From Moritella marina ATCC 15381 (lineage in GTDB: Bacteria > Pseudomonadota > Gammaproteobacteria > Enterobacterales > Moritellaceae): a stretch of 64,000 nt of DNA. Where the stretch lies: positions 4,451,370-4,515,369 of the forward strand of contig NZ_CP044399.1 of assembly GCF_008931805.1 (NCBI RefSeq), written 5' to 3'. Positions within the stretch are counted from its first letter, which is position 1. The number at the start of each line of letters is the position of its first letter. The notes below the pieces were generated by a model that saw only the letters and a list, made by a program, of their open reading frames with translations, was not told where the DNA came from and made no database searches. Below, in pieces: positions 52,751-62,682 of this stretch. The position numbers were made by a program, and so were the translations under genes.

Positions 52751-53110
52751 ATGAAATTATCGGATATAGTACAGCGTGGTTGGGAATCTGTAGGTAAAGG
52801 TGATTTCGATGCCTTAGTCGCTGATTACACGGATGATATGACATTTGTAATGCCGGGGCAGGAAGATATTCTCAGAGGGCGACGAACGTTTCGTAAGGCG
52901 CTAAATAATCTGGGTGGTTTACTGCCACCTGGATTTGAAATAACCGAACTTCGTCAAATTGAAACGGGCAATGAAGTGGTTTCAATTGTGGAATGGAAAT
53001 CCGATAAAATGACAGCGTCGCAATTATCAGTATTGTTCCAATTTGAAGGTGAAAAAATTTATGAGGAACGCTGGTTCGTTGATACAGAACAGTGGAAAAG
53101 CTTGTTCTGA
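52751..53110 (+). CDS. SnoaL/NTF2-like domain protein
   Basis: The 119-aa protein has the cone-shaped NTF2-like fold pattern: an N-terminal helix (IVQRGWESVGKGDFDALVADYTDDMTFVMPG), then FRKALNNLGGLLP and three beta-strands ending in EGEKIYEERWFVD. Relatives bind or isomerise small hydrophobic molecules. The role is unknown. It stands alone with its own promoter gap after the TonB2 operon. Confidence 0.8.
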   Translation: MKLSDIVQRGWESVGKGDFDALVADYTDDMTFVMPGQEDILRGRRTFRKALNNLGGLLPPGFEITELRQIETGNEVVSIVEWKSDKMTASQLSVLFQFEGEKIYEERWFVDTEQWKSLF

Positions 53111-53125
53111 TAAAGTCTATTTTAT

Positions 53126-53164
53126 TAAAAATAGAGGCTGATATAAGTTCAGCCCCCTATTTAT
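53126..53164. terminator. Hairpin between the convergent NTF2-like and yheS genes
   Basis: An imperfect stem (aaatagaggctga / tcagccccctattt) with A- and T-rich shoulders lies between the two stop codons. Confidence 0.55.
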
Positions 53165-53184
53165 TATCACACTTAAGTTTATTA

Positions 53185-55098
53185 TTAAGTTTGTTCGCTT
53201 GCTTCAATCATTTCTTCAAGCTCTTCGTTTAATTCCATCCACGTGGTTTCAGCTTCTTCAATCGCAACAACAAACTTCGCTTGCTCGCTTAATGCGGTTT
53301 TCAGCTTAGCTTTGTTTTGATCTTCATAAATACTGGTTTCACTGAGTTGGGCTTCAACGGCTGTTAACTTGTCACCTAAGGTTTCAAGTTGCTTATCAAG
53401 CTTTTCAATGTGTTTGCGTACTGGTTGAGTTTGTTTACGTAATTCTGCAGCCTTACGCTTTTGATCTTTCTTACCTTGCGCACTGTTAGCGCTGGTATTA
53501 ACCACTTGCGTCGCTTGTTTCTCAACTTTTTGCTGTTCTGCTAACCAGGTGTGGTAATCATCCAAGTCACCGTCAAACGGTAATACCTTCTTATCGTGTA
53601 CCAAGTACAGCTCATCGGTCGTAGAGCGTAATAAGTGACGATCATGTGATACAACAATCATAGCGCCTTCAAAACCTTGTAGGGCTACTGACAGCGCGTG
53701 ACGCATTTCTAAATCCAAGTGGTTGGTTGGCTCATCGAGGAGTAACAGATTCGGTTTTTGCCATACGATCAGGGCTAATACCAAACGTGCTTTTTCACCA
53801 CCCGAGAACGGACGTACGATATCGAGGGCTTTTTCACCGATGAAACCAAAACCGCCTAAGTATTTACGCAGTTCTAATTCTGTTTTATCGGGCGCTAGAC
53901 GTACCATGTGTTGTAAAGGCGTGTCGTCTAAACGTAAAAATTCTAATTGGTGCTGGGCAAAGTAACCGACTTTCGAATTTGGATTCACTTCTAATGAACC
54001 TTTCAGTGGTTCCATTTCAGCAGACAATAATTTAATTAATGTTGATTTACCTGCGCCGTTACGGCCCAATAAACCAATACGACTGCCCGGCACGAGATTC
54101 AATTTAATGTTATCAAGAATAAGGGTATCGCCATAACCTGCGCACACGTTTTCCATTGTTAACAACGGCAGTGGCAGTGCATCAGGTTCTAAGAAACTAA
54201 AGCTAAATTGTGAATCAGCATTGGCCGCTGAAATAAGCTCCATACGCTCCATCGCTTTAATACGACTTTGTGCTTGCTTGGCTTTTGATGCTTTATAACG
54301 GAAACGGTCGATGTAGCTTTGCATGTGGGCAACTTCACGCTGTTGCTTTTCAAACATAGACTGCTGTTGTGATAGTTTTTCTGCACGTTGTTTTTCGAAT
54401 GAGGTGTAGTCACCTGTGTATTCGTTTAGCTTTTGGTCTTCAACGTGAATGATCTTAGTAATAATCGCATCGAGGAAATCGCGATCATGCGAGATCAACA
54501 TTAATGTACCGTCATACTGTTTTAACCATTTCTCTAACCAGATAACCGCATCCAAATCCAAGTGGTTGGTTGGTTCATCGAGGAGTAATAAGTCAGAACG
54601 GCATAACAGTGCTTGGGCTAAGTTTAAACGCATGCGCCAACCACCCGAGAAACTCTGTACTGGCAGTTGCTGTTTGTCTTCACTAAAGCCTAAGCCTGAT
54701 AACAGTTCAGAACAGCGCGCGTTAATGCTGTATGCACCAATCGCATCGAGTTTGCCGTGGATCTCAGCAATCTTATTACCATTATCAGCTGCTTCAGCTT
54801 GGGCTAGATCCGCTTCTAATTGACGGAATTCAATATCACCATCTAACACGTAATCATGGGCGCTGCGATCGAGTGCAGGTGTTTCCTGTTTTACACTCGA
54901 CACTTGCCAACCTGTGGGATAGGTTAAGCTACCGTTATCCAAACTGATTTCGTGGCGGATAAGGGCAAATAAACTGGATTTACCACAGCCGTTCTTACCG
55001 ACTAAGCCAACTTTTTGACCTGGGTTGATTTTGGCACTGGTATTTGTAATAAGTGGCTTGCCACCACGCAGAAGTTCAATATCGCTAGCTATGATCAT
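53185..55098 (-). CDS. yheS: ABC-F family ATPase YheS
   Basis: The 637-aa cytosolic protein has two ABC cassettes (GKNGCGKSS with SFSGGWRMRLNLAQAL, LLLLDEPTNHLDLDA; GRNGAGKST with FSGGEKARLVLAL, LLLLDEPTNHLDLEM), the linker between, and a C-terminal coiled coil (about 540-637). ABC-F proteins act on the ribosome and relieve stalled translation rather than transport. Neighbours yheU/prkB and yheV/slyD reproduce the E. coli locus. Confidence 0.94.
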   Translation of the reverse strand: MIIASDIELLRGGKPLITNTSAKINPGQKVGLVGKNGCGKSSLFALIRHEISLDNGSLTYPTGWQVSSVKQETPALDRSAHDYVLDGDIEFRQLEADLAQAEAADNGNKIAEIHGKLDAIGAYSINARCSELLSGLGFSEDKQQLPVQSFSGGWRMRLNLAQALLCRSDLLLLDEPTNHLDLDAVIWLEKWLKQYDGTLMLISHDRDFLDAIITKIIHVEDQKLNEYTGDYTSFEKQRAEKLSQQQSMFEKQQREVAHMQSYIDRFRYKASKAKQAQSRIKAMERMELISAANADSQFSFSFLEPDALPLPLLTMENVCAGYGDTLILDNIKLNLVPGSRIGLLGRNGAGKSTLIKLLSAEMEPLKGSLEVNPNSKVGYFAQHQLEFLRLDDTPLQHMVRLAPDKTELELRKYLGGFGFIGEKALDIVRPFSGGEKARLVLALIVWQKPNLLLLDEPTNHLDLEMRHALSVALQGFEGAMIVVSHDRHLLRSTTDELYLVHDKKVLPFDGDLDDYHTWLAEQQKVEKQATQVVNTSANSAQGKKDQKRKAAELRKQTQPVRKHIEKLDKQLETLGDKLTAVEAQLSETSIYEDQNKAKLKTALSEQAKFVVAIEEAETTWMELNEELEEMIEASEQT

Positions 55099-55310
55099 AT
55101 GAGGGCTATTAGTAACTATAATTGCGGCGATTTTAGCGGATTTACGCCCATTTTAAAATGTTAAACTTTGAAATTTGTACTAAGAATAAAGTACACTCTT
55201 AGTTAAACGATGCTAATGGCTTAGTCAAACGATGCTAATAGACTTAATATCAGTTTATTAAATCAGCTTGTTGAGCATGCTTAAGCGCGTGAAAAGACTA
55301 GGAGGTTGCA

Positions 55311-55517
55311 GTGGTTGAACGGAAGAAAAGACGCTTTGTCGCCGGCGCTAAGTGCCCGACGTGCAATGAAATAGATGTGATCCAGCTATTTCAAGTGAAT
55401 GGGGTAGAGACAATTGAATGTGTCAGTTGTGGCTATACTCAAGCGCAAGCAGAAGGAGAGGTGAATACCGCCACCCGCGATTTCGAACAAATGATAGGGG
55501 TCTTTAAGCAAGACTAA
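55311..55517 (+). CDS. yheV: YheV-family zinc-ribbon protein
   Basis: The 68-aa protein starts with GTG, eight bases or so after AGGAGG (55300-55305). It has a zinc ribbon with Cys15, Cys18, Cys37 and Cys40 (CPTC, CVSC) and MVERKKRRFVAGAKCP typical of YheV. The function is unknown. It lies 55 bases upstream of slyD, as in E. coli. Confidence 0.93.
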   Translation: MVERKKRRFVAGAKCPTCNEIDVIQLFQVNGVETIECVSCGYTQAQAEGEVNTATRDFEQMIGVFKQD

Positions 55518-55572
55518 TAGTGACCTTGCTTAAAGAAAACTGTAATAGTTAATTTAGAAATAGAGAATAAAT

Positions 55573-56145
55573 ATGTTTATTGAAGCAAACTCAGTTGTAG
55601 TACTACACTTCGCCGTAACAGATGATAAAGGTGAACTTATCGATGATACGCGTGATTCATCTCCACTAGAATTCTTAATGGGTTCTGGTTACCTTGTTCC
55701 GGGTCTTGAAGCTGAGCTTGAAGGCCTTAAAGTAGGTGACGATTTTGACGTTAAAGTTGAACCTGAACAAGGCTACGGCATCTACGATCCTGAGCTAGTA
55801 CAAGAAGTACCTGCTGAGCTATTCGAAGGCGTTGAAGGCGTTGAACCTGGTATGGCATTTAGTGCTGAAACAGATGCGGGTCACCGTACAGTTATTGTAA
55901 CTGCTGTTGAAGACGACATTATTGTTGTTGACGCAAACCACCCATTTGCAGGTCGTACACTGCAATTCAATGGTGAAGTTATCGGTATTCGTGAAGCGAC
56001 TGAAGAAGAATTAGAACATGGTCACATCCATGGCGCTGAAGGCTGTGGTCATGACCACGGACACGACCATGATCACGAAGGTGGCTGTTGTGGTTCTGAC
56101 GAATCAAAAGAAGAGAAAAAAGACGGTTGCTGTGGCGGTCACTAA
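55573..56145 (+). CDS. slyD: FKBP-type prolyl isomerase and metallochaperone SlyD
   Basis: The 190-aa protein has an FKBP domain with an inserted chaperone flap (VVLHFAVTDDKGELIDDTRD; PLEFLMGSGYLVPGLEAELEGL; AGRTLQFNGEVIGIREAT) and a C-terminal tail rich in His and Cys (GCGHDHGHDHDHEGGCCG, then CCGGH) that binds nickel and other metals. SlyD isomerises prolines and feeds nickel to hydrogenase maturation. A terminator follows at once. Confidence 0.95.
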   Translation: MFIEANSVVVLHFAVTDDKGELIDDTRDSSPLEFLMGSGYLVPGLEAELEGLKVGDDFDVKVEPEQGYGIYDPELVQEVPAELFEGVEGVEPGMAFSAETDAGHRTVIVTAVEDDIIVVDANHPFAGRTLQFNGEVIGIREATEEELEHGHIHGAEGCGHDHGHDHDHEGGCCGSDESKEEKKDGCCGGH

Positions 56146-56545
56146 TCATTAGTGATGCTGAGTGAGCTGTTTAATTAAATATAGAATGCCTGTCACAGTG
56201 ACGGGCATTTTTTTACCTGTATAAGCGGTTATTTTAACCCTGTTTGATCATATTCAATTTATTCCTTAATTATCCCAGAGTGCTTCCAGAGTTATATCTA
56301 AATTAGCGCTGAGCTATCCCGCCTTTAGTGCTTTCTTGCTTAATGTCTGATTAATGCTTTTGAAGTCAGTTATTATCATGTATTTAGATGTAATCCCCTG
56401 TTTATATACTATATTTGTAGACTATGTCTATGGACTATATTGAAGTTAAATTGTATTTATTCGACGTGTATTAGGCGTTTATTGATAAGAATAAGAATAA
56501 CAATAACAATAACTTAATTTTAAATGATGTAAAAAGGGACTTATT
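56146..56545. other. AT-rich intergenic region after slyD
   Basis: It contains the slyD terminator, then about 330 bases without a gene. A run of aataa(c/g) short repeats (about 56485-56513) precedes the next gene's GGGA ribosome site. Nothing else is recognised. Confidence 0.4.
56185..56214 (+). terminator. slyD terminator
   Basis: A perfect stem aatgcctgtcac/gtgacgggcatt (one wobble) with a one-base apex leads into seven T. Confidence 0.85.
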
Positions 56546-57112
56546 ATGAATAAAAATATAGTTAACGTTTGTGCTGGATTGGGTTTGGCGATGATGTCGT
56601 CCGCAGTAATGGCTGAGAGTACACCTGTCATGTTTTCATCAATAAATGGCTTTAGTGCGCCAGCTTCAAACGAAGTGAAAGGTGCTCGTTTAACTGTGTT
56701 TCATGGTACGGCAGTGAGTGTTACTGGTGTGGACTTTGCGCTTTTAGGTTTATCTGAAGCGACAGATGTTACGGGGGTTAACTGGGGGTTACTTGGTGCA
56801 AACCGCGTTCACGGTGAATTTACCGGTGCATCATTTGGTTTGTTAAATTGGCATAACGGCAATGATACCGGAGCAAATCTCGGTTTTATTAATGTGACGA
56901 ATAATGTGACAGGTGCAAATATCAGTGCGGTTAACTACTCAGAGGGTTACACCATGGTTGATGTCGGTGTTGCGAATTTGTCGAGTAATTCAGTCGTGCA
57001 AGTCGGTTTATTTAATATGACATCTAAAATTGAAGGTGTTCAGGTTGGTTTAATCAATTGTGCTGAGAATGGTTTTTTTCCTTGCTTCCCATTCGTCAAC
57101 TTTGCGCTGTAA
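56546..57112 (+). CDS. Secreted surface-repeat protein (VC2662/LA_2272-like)
   Basis: The 188-aa protein has a signal peptide (cleavage near VMAE, 22-24) and about six degenerate beta repeats of the form G-x-(D/N/S)-(F/W/L)-G-(L/F)-(L/I)-(G/N): GVDFALLG, GVNWGLLG, GASFGLLN, GANLGFIN, VQVGLFN, GVQVGLIN. These resemble the surface repeats of the VC2662/LA_2272 families, whose function is unknown. Two Cys near the end (LINCAENGFFPCFPF) may form a disulfide. It stands alone. Confidence 0.75.
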   Translation: MNKNIVNVCAGLGLAMMSSAVMAESTPVMFSSINGFSAPASNEVKGARLTVFHGTAVSVTGVDFALLGLSEATDVTGVNWGLLGANRVHGEFTGASFGLLNWHNGNDTGANLGFINVTNNVTGANISAVNYSEGYTMVDVGVANLSSNSVVQVGLFNMTSKIEGVQVGLINCAENGFFPCFPFVNFAL

Positions 57113-57197
57113 GTTGATGTCATATTAATTTAAATAAAATGACGCCACTGTATTTTTTAAGCGGCGCCATTTTTATTTAATTTGGTCACAGGCCGGA

Positions 57198-57419
57198 TTA
57201 ATAATGCGGTGGTGGTGTTTCGTCTGCTTCACTTGCTAGACCGCTGCCCACTTGCATTGTTTTAATGCGGCTAATTAAAAACGTCAGCTGTACTTTCTGA
57301 TCTTCAAGTATTTTTTGTTGCTCAATAATTGCGTTATTTAATTGTTCGATTGTGTCATCTTGAAAACTGAGTTTCATTTCTAAGTTTTCAACACGCTCTT
57401 CTAATTGCTGAATTTCCAT
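57198..57419 (-). CDS. slyX: SlyX
   Basis: The 73-aa coiled-coil protein matches SlyX: QLEERVENLEMKLSFQDDTIEQLNNAIIEQQ, ending DETPPPHY. It was named from suppression of phage lysis and its role is unclear. It lies between slyD and fkpA on the opposite strand, as in E. coli. Confidence 0.95.
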   Translation of the reverse strand: MEIQQLEERVENLEMKLSFQDDTIEQLNNAIIEQQKILEDQKVQLTFLISRIKTMQVGSGLASEADETPPPHY

Positions 57420-57693
57420 GTTTTTTTCCGCTATGGATTAATTTTATGAACTAAGTTTAACATGTAATGTCGATTTATTTGAGCTGAAATACTAGCCTAG
57501 ATAAGATGTAAAACTAAGTAAAGTAGAGTGATTTATCATTTTTTGCATTTATAGTTGTTAATATCTTGTATGGAAGCATCAAATAGTTATGATAACTAGT
57601 CGGTTAGGAATAAGTAACTTAGAAGTAGTTTAGGTATGTATAACTAAGAACGTAGTTGTGACATTTCACTGCATTATTTAATTAGGTATTTCG

Positions 57694-58437
57694 ATGAAAA
57701 AATTTTTTAAAATAACGGTACTAGCTTCAGCGGTATCTCTGTTAGCAGCATGTGGTCAAGAAGCACAAGCAGATAAAGCAACAGACATTAAGGCATACAG
57801 CGAAGATCAACAAGCAGCTTATGCCATTGGTTCAATCGTTGCACGTAATTTAGTTGCTCCACTTAAGCGTCAAGAAGAGCTAGGTGCGCCATTAGATAAA
57901 ACCATCATCGTGCAAGGTATCACTGATGCGTTAAATGAAACGACGCAGTTATCTGATGAAGAATTACAAGCTGTATTAAAAGCATATGACGAAAAAATGA
58001 ATACGCTATCAACTGAAGCTGCACGTGTAGAAAGTGAAAAAGCACAAGCAGACGCAGTCAACTTCTTTGCTGAAAATGGCAAAAAAGAAGGTATCACAAC
58101 AACTGACTCTGGTCTTCAATACGAAGTACTAACTGCGGGTACTGGCGATGTAGCTAAACCAAGCGATACAGTAACTGTGCATTACACTGGTTCACTGTTA
58201 GATGGCAAAGTGTTTGATAGTTCTGTTGAACGTGGCGAACCAGCAACGTTTGCACTTAACCGTGTAATTCCTGGTTGGACTGAAGGTGTAGCACTAATGA
58301 ATGTGGGCAGTAAATATAAATTATACATCCCATCTGAATTAGGTTACGGCGCACAAGGTGCTGGTGCAGATATCCCACCGAATTCAACATTAGTATTTGA
58401 AGTAGAATTACTTGAAATTGCTGGCCAAGAAAAATAA
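57694..58437 (+). CDS. fkpA: FKBP-type peptidyl-prolyl isomerase, FkpA/Mip-like lipoprotein
   Basis: The 247-aa protein has a lipobox (SLLAAC, Cys20), an N-terminal dimerisation helix region ([21 protein letters not shown]) and a C-terminal FKBP domain ([62 protein letters not shown]). It folds periplasmic proteins. E. coli FkpA is soluble, so lipid anchoring here is a difference. It is placed next to slyX as usual. Confidence 0.92.
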   Translation: MKKFFKITVLASAVSLLAACGQEAQADKATDIKAYSEDQQAAYAIGSIVARNLVAPLKRQEELGAPLDKTIIVQGITDALNETTQLSDEELQAVLKAYDEKMNTLSTEAARVESEKAQADAVNFFAENGKKEGITTTDSGLQYEVLTAGTGDVAKPSDTVTVHYTGSLLDGKVFDSSVERGEPATFALNRVIPGWTEGVALMNVGSKYKLYIPSELGYGAQGAGADIPPNSTLVFEVELLEIAGQEK

Positions 58438-58508
58438 TTAGACGTATTAAAATGCAGTAGCTGAGTGATTCAGTTACTATTTTTTGTCTATTTTTTAGGT
58501 TACAAAGA

Positions 58509-58547
58509 CAAAACCCATTCATATGTAAGCATGTGAATGGGTTTTTT
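58509..58547 (+). terminator. fkpA terminator
   Basis: A 15-bp stem (aaacccattcatatg / catgtgaatgggttt, one wobble) with loop taag is followed by a T-run. It may also act on rsd from the other side. Confidence 0.85.
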
Positions 58548-58606
58548 ATTGGCTGGCTTTTATCCGAGTCTATTATTTTTATCTATGGTCTATCTGTTCG
58601 TCACTA

Positions 58607-59095
58607 TTATTCAGCGTCTACGACTTCACGATGATAGGTTGCAAGCACATATAGTAGTTGGTCTTCTAATTCAAAGCGCTGTTCTAATAACTCACCAACT
58701 TTTGACATGTCATTATCTAAAGATTTAATTAAGGCATCATCGTCTTGATTTCCATCCGCGTATTTATCATTAAATTCAACTAAGGCTTCAGTTGTTAATA
58801 CGATCTTCGGTTGGATTTCTTGAGCAAGGGATAGGCTTTTAGTGCTGTTTTCAGCACACTGAGAAACGATTTGATCGTAAACTTCGAAATGACCTGTCGA
58901 TAAATAATCGATTAAAATTTGGCAGAAGGCCTGTAGTTCATCTTGGCTGGGCAAGGCGGCTGTTTTTTTAAACGGAGGTAAGCCTTCGAGTTTGCAATAA
59001 TCGACAATTAATTCTTGTCTTTCTTCGAGCCAATGATCAATGGCGTTATGTGTGCCGCCCCAAGCTTGTTGCGCTTGTTCTAATTTGGTTAACAT
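58607..59095 (-). CDS. rsd: Regulator of sigma D (Rsd)
   Basis: The 162-aa protein matches Rsd/AlgQ: MLTKLEQAQQAWGGTHNAIDHWLEERQELIVDYCKLEG, FCQILIDYLSTGHFEVYDQIV and FNDKYAD, all helical. Rsd binds the housekeeping sigma factor in stationary phase and frees core polymerase. It lies upstream of hemE, divergent, resembling the rsd-hemE neighbourhood of enterobacteria. Confidence 0.93.
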   Translation of the reverse strand: MLTKLEQAQQAWGGTHNAIDHWLEERQELIVDYCKLEGLPPFKKTAALPSQDELQAFCQILIDYLSTGHFEVYDQIVSQCAENSTKSLSLAQEIQPKIVLTTEALVEFNDKYADGNQDDDALIKSLDNDMSKVGELLEQRFELEDQLLYVLATYHREVVDAE

Positions 59096-59600
59096 ATGAC
59101 TTACTCCATGTACCCTTAAAAAACTAAGGTGTCCTATTACTAAATTTTTTACCGTAATTCGTCAACACTATTTTATCTGGTCAAACCTGACTAATTAACG
59201 CTGCAATAACAGATATATCTACTAAAGCTTGATTACGGGTTTAAAACTGTTGTAGCACTAATGATAGCACATAAGTATTTGTTATGACTGATTTTTGGTT
59301 TTGTTCAGTAAGCTTGTTAAATAATTGTGATTGATGTCTCTGATTAACTTAGGGTTAATTGTGCAAATTAATTACCATTATTGAATATACTAAATTTGAC
59401 TTATTAGTGGCGTTGCAAATTTGTTGATTTTTTCTTCGTTTAGGCATGAACAACTACACTTAACCTTGTATTTTAGCGGTGAATGCCCTGTTAGGATCAA
59501 CTTGTTGGTAAATTAGTCATGAAAATGGCGTCAAATATTTTGTCGATTGTTGAATAATGTTACAATCACGGCATATTAGAGCCGCAATTCAGGAAAGGAT
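59096..59600. other. Divergent intergenic region rsd/hemE
   Basis: These 505 bases hold no gene I can support. A candidate hemE promoter is ttgtcg (59540-59545) with tacaat (59561-59566), 15 bases apart and about 35 bases before the start codon. No sRNA-like hairpin with a T-run was evident. Confidence 0.4.
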
Positions 59601-60665
59601 ATGAGCGAGTTAAAGAATGATCGTTATTTACGTGCGTTAGCCAAAGAATCGGTAGACCAAACACCAGTATGGATGATGCGCCAAGCAGGCCGTTATTTAC
59701 CAGAATATAAAGCTACGCGCGCAGAGGCGGGTGACTTTATGTCGCTGTGTAAAAACGCTGAACTTGCTTGTGAGGTAACGCTACAACCATTACGCCGTTT
59801 TCCACTTGATGCGGCTATTCTGTTTTCAGATATCTTAACTATTCCTGATGCGATGGGGTTAGGTCTGTATTTCTCAGAAGGTGAAGGTCCTAAATTTGAA
59901 CGTCCAATTACGTGTAAAGCGGATGTTGATAAAATTGGTCACCCGGATCCAGAAGGTGAACTGCAATATGTAATGAATGCAGTGCGTACTATCCGTAAAA
60001 ACCTCGATGGCGCAGTGCCGTTAATTGGCTTTTCTGGTAGCCCTTGGACACTGGCAACTTACATGGTTGAAGGCAGCGGTACAAAAACGTTTACTAAAAT
60101 AAAAAAAATGGGCTTTGCTGAACCGCAAACGTTACATTTATTATTAGATAAATTAGCTGATTCTGTGATCACTTACCTGAATGCGCAAATTGCTGCTGGT
60201 GCACAATCTGTGATGGTATTTGATACTTGGGGTGGCGTATTGTCTCCGCGCGATTACAAAGATTTCTCACTGCAGTACATGCACAAAATTGTTGATGGCT
60301 TAACGCGTTTTGCTGATGGTCGTAAAGTACCTGTTACCTTGTTCACGAAGAATGGTGGTCAATGGATCGAACAGATCGCAGCAACAGGTTGTGACGCGAT
60401 TGGTCTTGATTGGACCATTGATATCGCGGAAGCAAAAGCCCGTGTTGGTGATAAAGTTGCACTGCAAGGTAACATGGACCCTTCAATGCTTTATGCATCA
60501 CCAGAACGTATTCGTGAAGAAGTAAGCACGATCTTATCTGGTTTTGGTGAAGGCAATGGTCACGTGATGAATTTAGGTCACGGTATCCATTTAGATGTTG
60601 AACCTGAAAAAGCAGGTGTATTCATCGAGGCTGTTGGTGAGCTAAGTAAGCAATACCATAAATAA
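59601..60665 (+). CDS. hemE: Uroporphyrinogen decarboxylase
   Basis: The 354-aa enzyme removes four carboxyls from uroporphyrinogen III to give coproporphyrinogen III in heme synthesis. Intact signatures are [15 protein letters not shown] with its substrate-binding arginines, [16 protein letters not shown] with the key Asp, [17 protein letters not shown] and VFDTWGG. The start is ATG 59601 after AGGAAAGG. It is monocistronic with a strong terminator behind it. Confidence 0.97.
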   Translation: MSELKNDRYLRALAKESVDQTPVWMMRQAGRYLPEYKATRAEAGDFMSLCKNAELACEVTLQPLRRFPLDAAILFSDILTIPDAMGLGLYFSEGEGPKFERPITCKADVDKIGHPDPEGELQYVMNAVRTIRKNLDGAVPLIGFSGSPWTLATYMVEGSGTKTFTKIKKMGFAEPQTLHLLLDKLADSVITYLNAQIAAGAQSVMVFDTWGGVLSPRDYKDFSLQYMHKIVDGLTRFADGRKVPVTLFTKNGGQWIEQIAATGCDAIGLDWTIDIAEAKARVGDKVALQGNMDPSMLYASPERIREEVSTILSGFGEGNGHVMNLGHGIHLDVEPEKAGVFIEAVGELSKQYHK

Positions 60666-60738
60666 AGATGACGTTATTTAGTGCTGCCGCGCTAAAGTTA
60701 ATACTTTAGCGGTACATTTTATACGTAAATCAAAACAA

Positions 60739-60773
60739 AAAACGGCGTCTATTTGCATAGACGCCGTTTTTTT
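60739..60773. terminator. Strong bidirectional terminator between hemE and bamD
   Basis: A perfect 14-bp stem (aaaacggcgtctat / atagacgccgtttt) with loop ttgc, with A-run before and T-run after, serves both converging genes. Confidence 0.9.
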
Positions 60774-60820
60774 ATATTTTAATTTTAGACTTTATTATCA
60801 GCAGTAAAATGCGTTAGGTA

Positions 60821-61558
60821 TTACCCTACGTTGGCTGCTAAAATCTTTTCAGCGTTCGCTTTTAGCGTTGATTGCTCTAAAATATCGTAGGCTTTAATCA
60901 TTATTTCTAACGCACCAGTACGTGATTCTGTATCGGCAAAGTTATCGATAATGTGTTGTGCACGTTGGATCGCAGCGATATAAGCCTTACGTTTCATGTA
61001 ATATTCTGCGGCAGATAGTTCATAGCGCGCAAGACGACTTTTAATCGCAATCGCACGTTTCTGTGCATCAGCCACATACTCACTTTCTGGGTAGCGTTGG
61101 ATTAGACGAGAGAAGTCATTAAAGGCCGCATTGGCATAACTTGGGTCTCGATCTGAACGATCTATATTAAAGATGGCATGAAATAGGTTATAATCCGCGC
61201 CCATATTGGTAAGTCCACGCATATAATAGACATAGTCTATGTCTTTATGGCTTGGATTTAAGCGAATAAAGCGATCTATATTGGCTAATGCCTGTGCTGT
61301 GTCACTATTCTTGTAGTAAGCATAGATCAAGTCTAGTTGCACTTGCACTGTGTGCGGGCCAAATGGATAACGCGTATCAAGCGCTTCAAGTGTTTCAATG
61401 GCGGATACAAAATTACCCGCTTGTAACGATTGTTGCGCTATGCTGTAAAGCTCGATGGCTGGTTTGTCTGGCACGTTAGGCTCTGATTTTGAAGAGCAGC
61501 CGGTAGCCACAACCAGTGCGAGCGATAAACTTATTGCTAATTTTATTGATTTTTTCAT
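60821..61558 (-). CDS. bamD: Outer-membrane assembly lipoprotein BamD (ComL)
   Basis: The 245-aa lipoprotein has its lipobox at VATGC (Cys21) and five TPR-like repeats (AIELYSIAQQSLQAGNFVSAIETLEALDTRYPFGPH; YYKNSDTAQALANIDRFIRLNPSHKDIDYVYYMRG; SEYVADAQKRAIAIKSRLA). It is an essential part of the BAM complex that inserts outer-membrane proteins. It is divergent from rluD, the conserved gammaproteobacterial arrangement. Confidence 0.96.
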   Translation of the reverse strand: MKKSIKLAISLSLALVVATGCSSKSEPNVPDKPAIELYSIAQQSLQAGNFVSAIETLEALDTRYPFGPHTVQVQLDLIYAYYKNSDTAQALANIDRFIRLNPSHKDIDYVYYMRGLTNMGADYNLFHAIFNIDRSDRDPSYANAAFNDFSRLIQRYPESEYVADAQKRAIAIKSRLARYELSAAEYYMKRKAYIAAIQRAQHIIDNFADTESRTGALEIMIKAYDILEQSTLKANAEKILAANVG

Positions 61559-61695
61559 TAGGTTGGATTTATTCCAAATTGCTTAATGCGAAAAATAGTT
61601 ATGTAGCCAATATGCTACAGCAAAATAAAAGGCTAAAATAGCCTGAATCCTGTAATTATACTGAAAATTAGGACCGAAGAGGGTCCCTGCTACCT

Positions 61696-62676
61696 ATGAG
61701 CCAACATATAGAACTTTCTGCCGTTGTTGCAGAACACCAAGTCGGTCAACGTTTAGACCAAGTTTTAGCCGAGATGTTCCAAGATTATTCTCGTTCACGT
61801 CTGAAAGAATGGATTCTTGCAGGATTTGTTAACCTAAACGGTAAAGTTGTCGTTAAAGCACGTGAAAAAATGCAATTCGGCGATAAAATTATCTTAAACG
61901 CTGAAGTGGAAGAAGAAGTGCGTTTCGAACCGCAAAATCTGCCACTTGATATTGTTTATGAAGATGATGATATTCTAGTGATCAACAAACCTGCTGGTTT
62001 TGTTGTACATCCAGGTGCTGGTAACCCAGATGGCACTGTGCTAAATGCATTGTTATTCCATTATCCTGAAATCATTGACGTACCACGCGCTGGTATTGTT
62101 CACCGTCTGGATAAAGACACAACGGGTTTGATGGTGATTGCGAAAACAATTCCAGCACAAACGCATTTAGTGACAGCACTGCAAGCACGTAAGATCACTC
62201 GTGAATATGAAGCGGTTGTATCTGGTACTATGACGGCGGGTGGTTTTGTTGATGAGCCAATCGGTCGTCATGCAACTAAACGTACACACATGGCTGTTCG
62301 TCCACTGGGTAAACCAGCTAAAACGCATTACCGTGTTGCAGAAAAATATCGTGCACATACGTTATTACGATTACGTCTTGAATCAGGCCGTACTCACCAG
62401 ATCCGTGTTCACATGACGCACATTACCCACCCCATTGTTGGTGATGCTGTATATGCTGGTCGTCCAAAACCACCGGGCAATGCAACTGATACATTAGTAT
62501 TAGCATTACGCGGTTTCGGTCGTCAGGCGCTACATGCTCGTATGTTGAAATTAGAACACCCAGTAACGGGTGAGATGATGATGTGGCGCGCAGAACGTCC
62601 GTCTGATATGAATACCCTTATTCATATCCTACGTGAAGATACTGCGTTAAACATGGTTGATGATTTCATTAGTTAA
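61696..62676 (+). CDS. rluD: 23S rRNA pseudouridine synthase D
   Basis: The 326-aa enzyme makes the pseudouridines in helix 69 of 23S rRNA. It has an N-terminal S4 domain (RLDQVLAEMFQDYSRSRLKEWI) and the catalytic motif GIVHRLDKDTTGLMV with Asp139, the same position as in E. coli RluD; LESGRTHQIRVH is also intact. It is followed by pgeF with only a few bases between. Confidence 0.96.
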   Translation: MSQHIELSAVVAEHQVGQRLDQVLAEMFQDYSRSRLKEWILAGFVNLNGKVVVKAREKMQFGDKIILNAEVEEEVRFEPQNLPLDIVYEDDDILVINKPAGFVVHPGAGNPDGTVLNALLFHYPEIIDVPRAGIVHRLDKDTTGLMVIAKTIPAQTHLVTALQARKITREYEAVVSGTMTAGGFVDEPIGRHATKRTHMAVRPLGKPAKTHYRVAEKYRAHTLLRLRLESGRTHQIRVHMTHITHPIVGDAVYAGRPKPPGNATDTLVLALRGFGRQALHARMLKLEHPVTGEMMMWRAERPSDMNTLIHILREDTALNMVDDFIS

Positions 62677-62682
62677 TCATTG

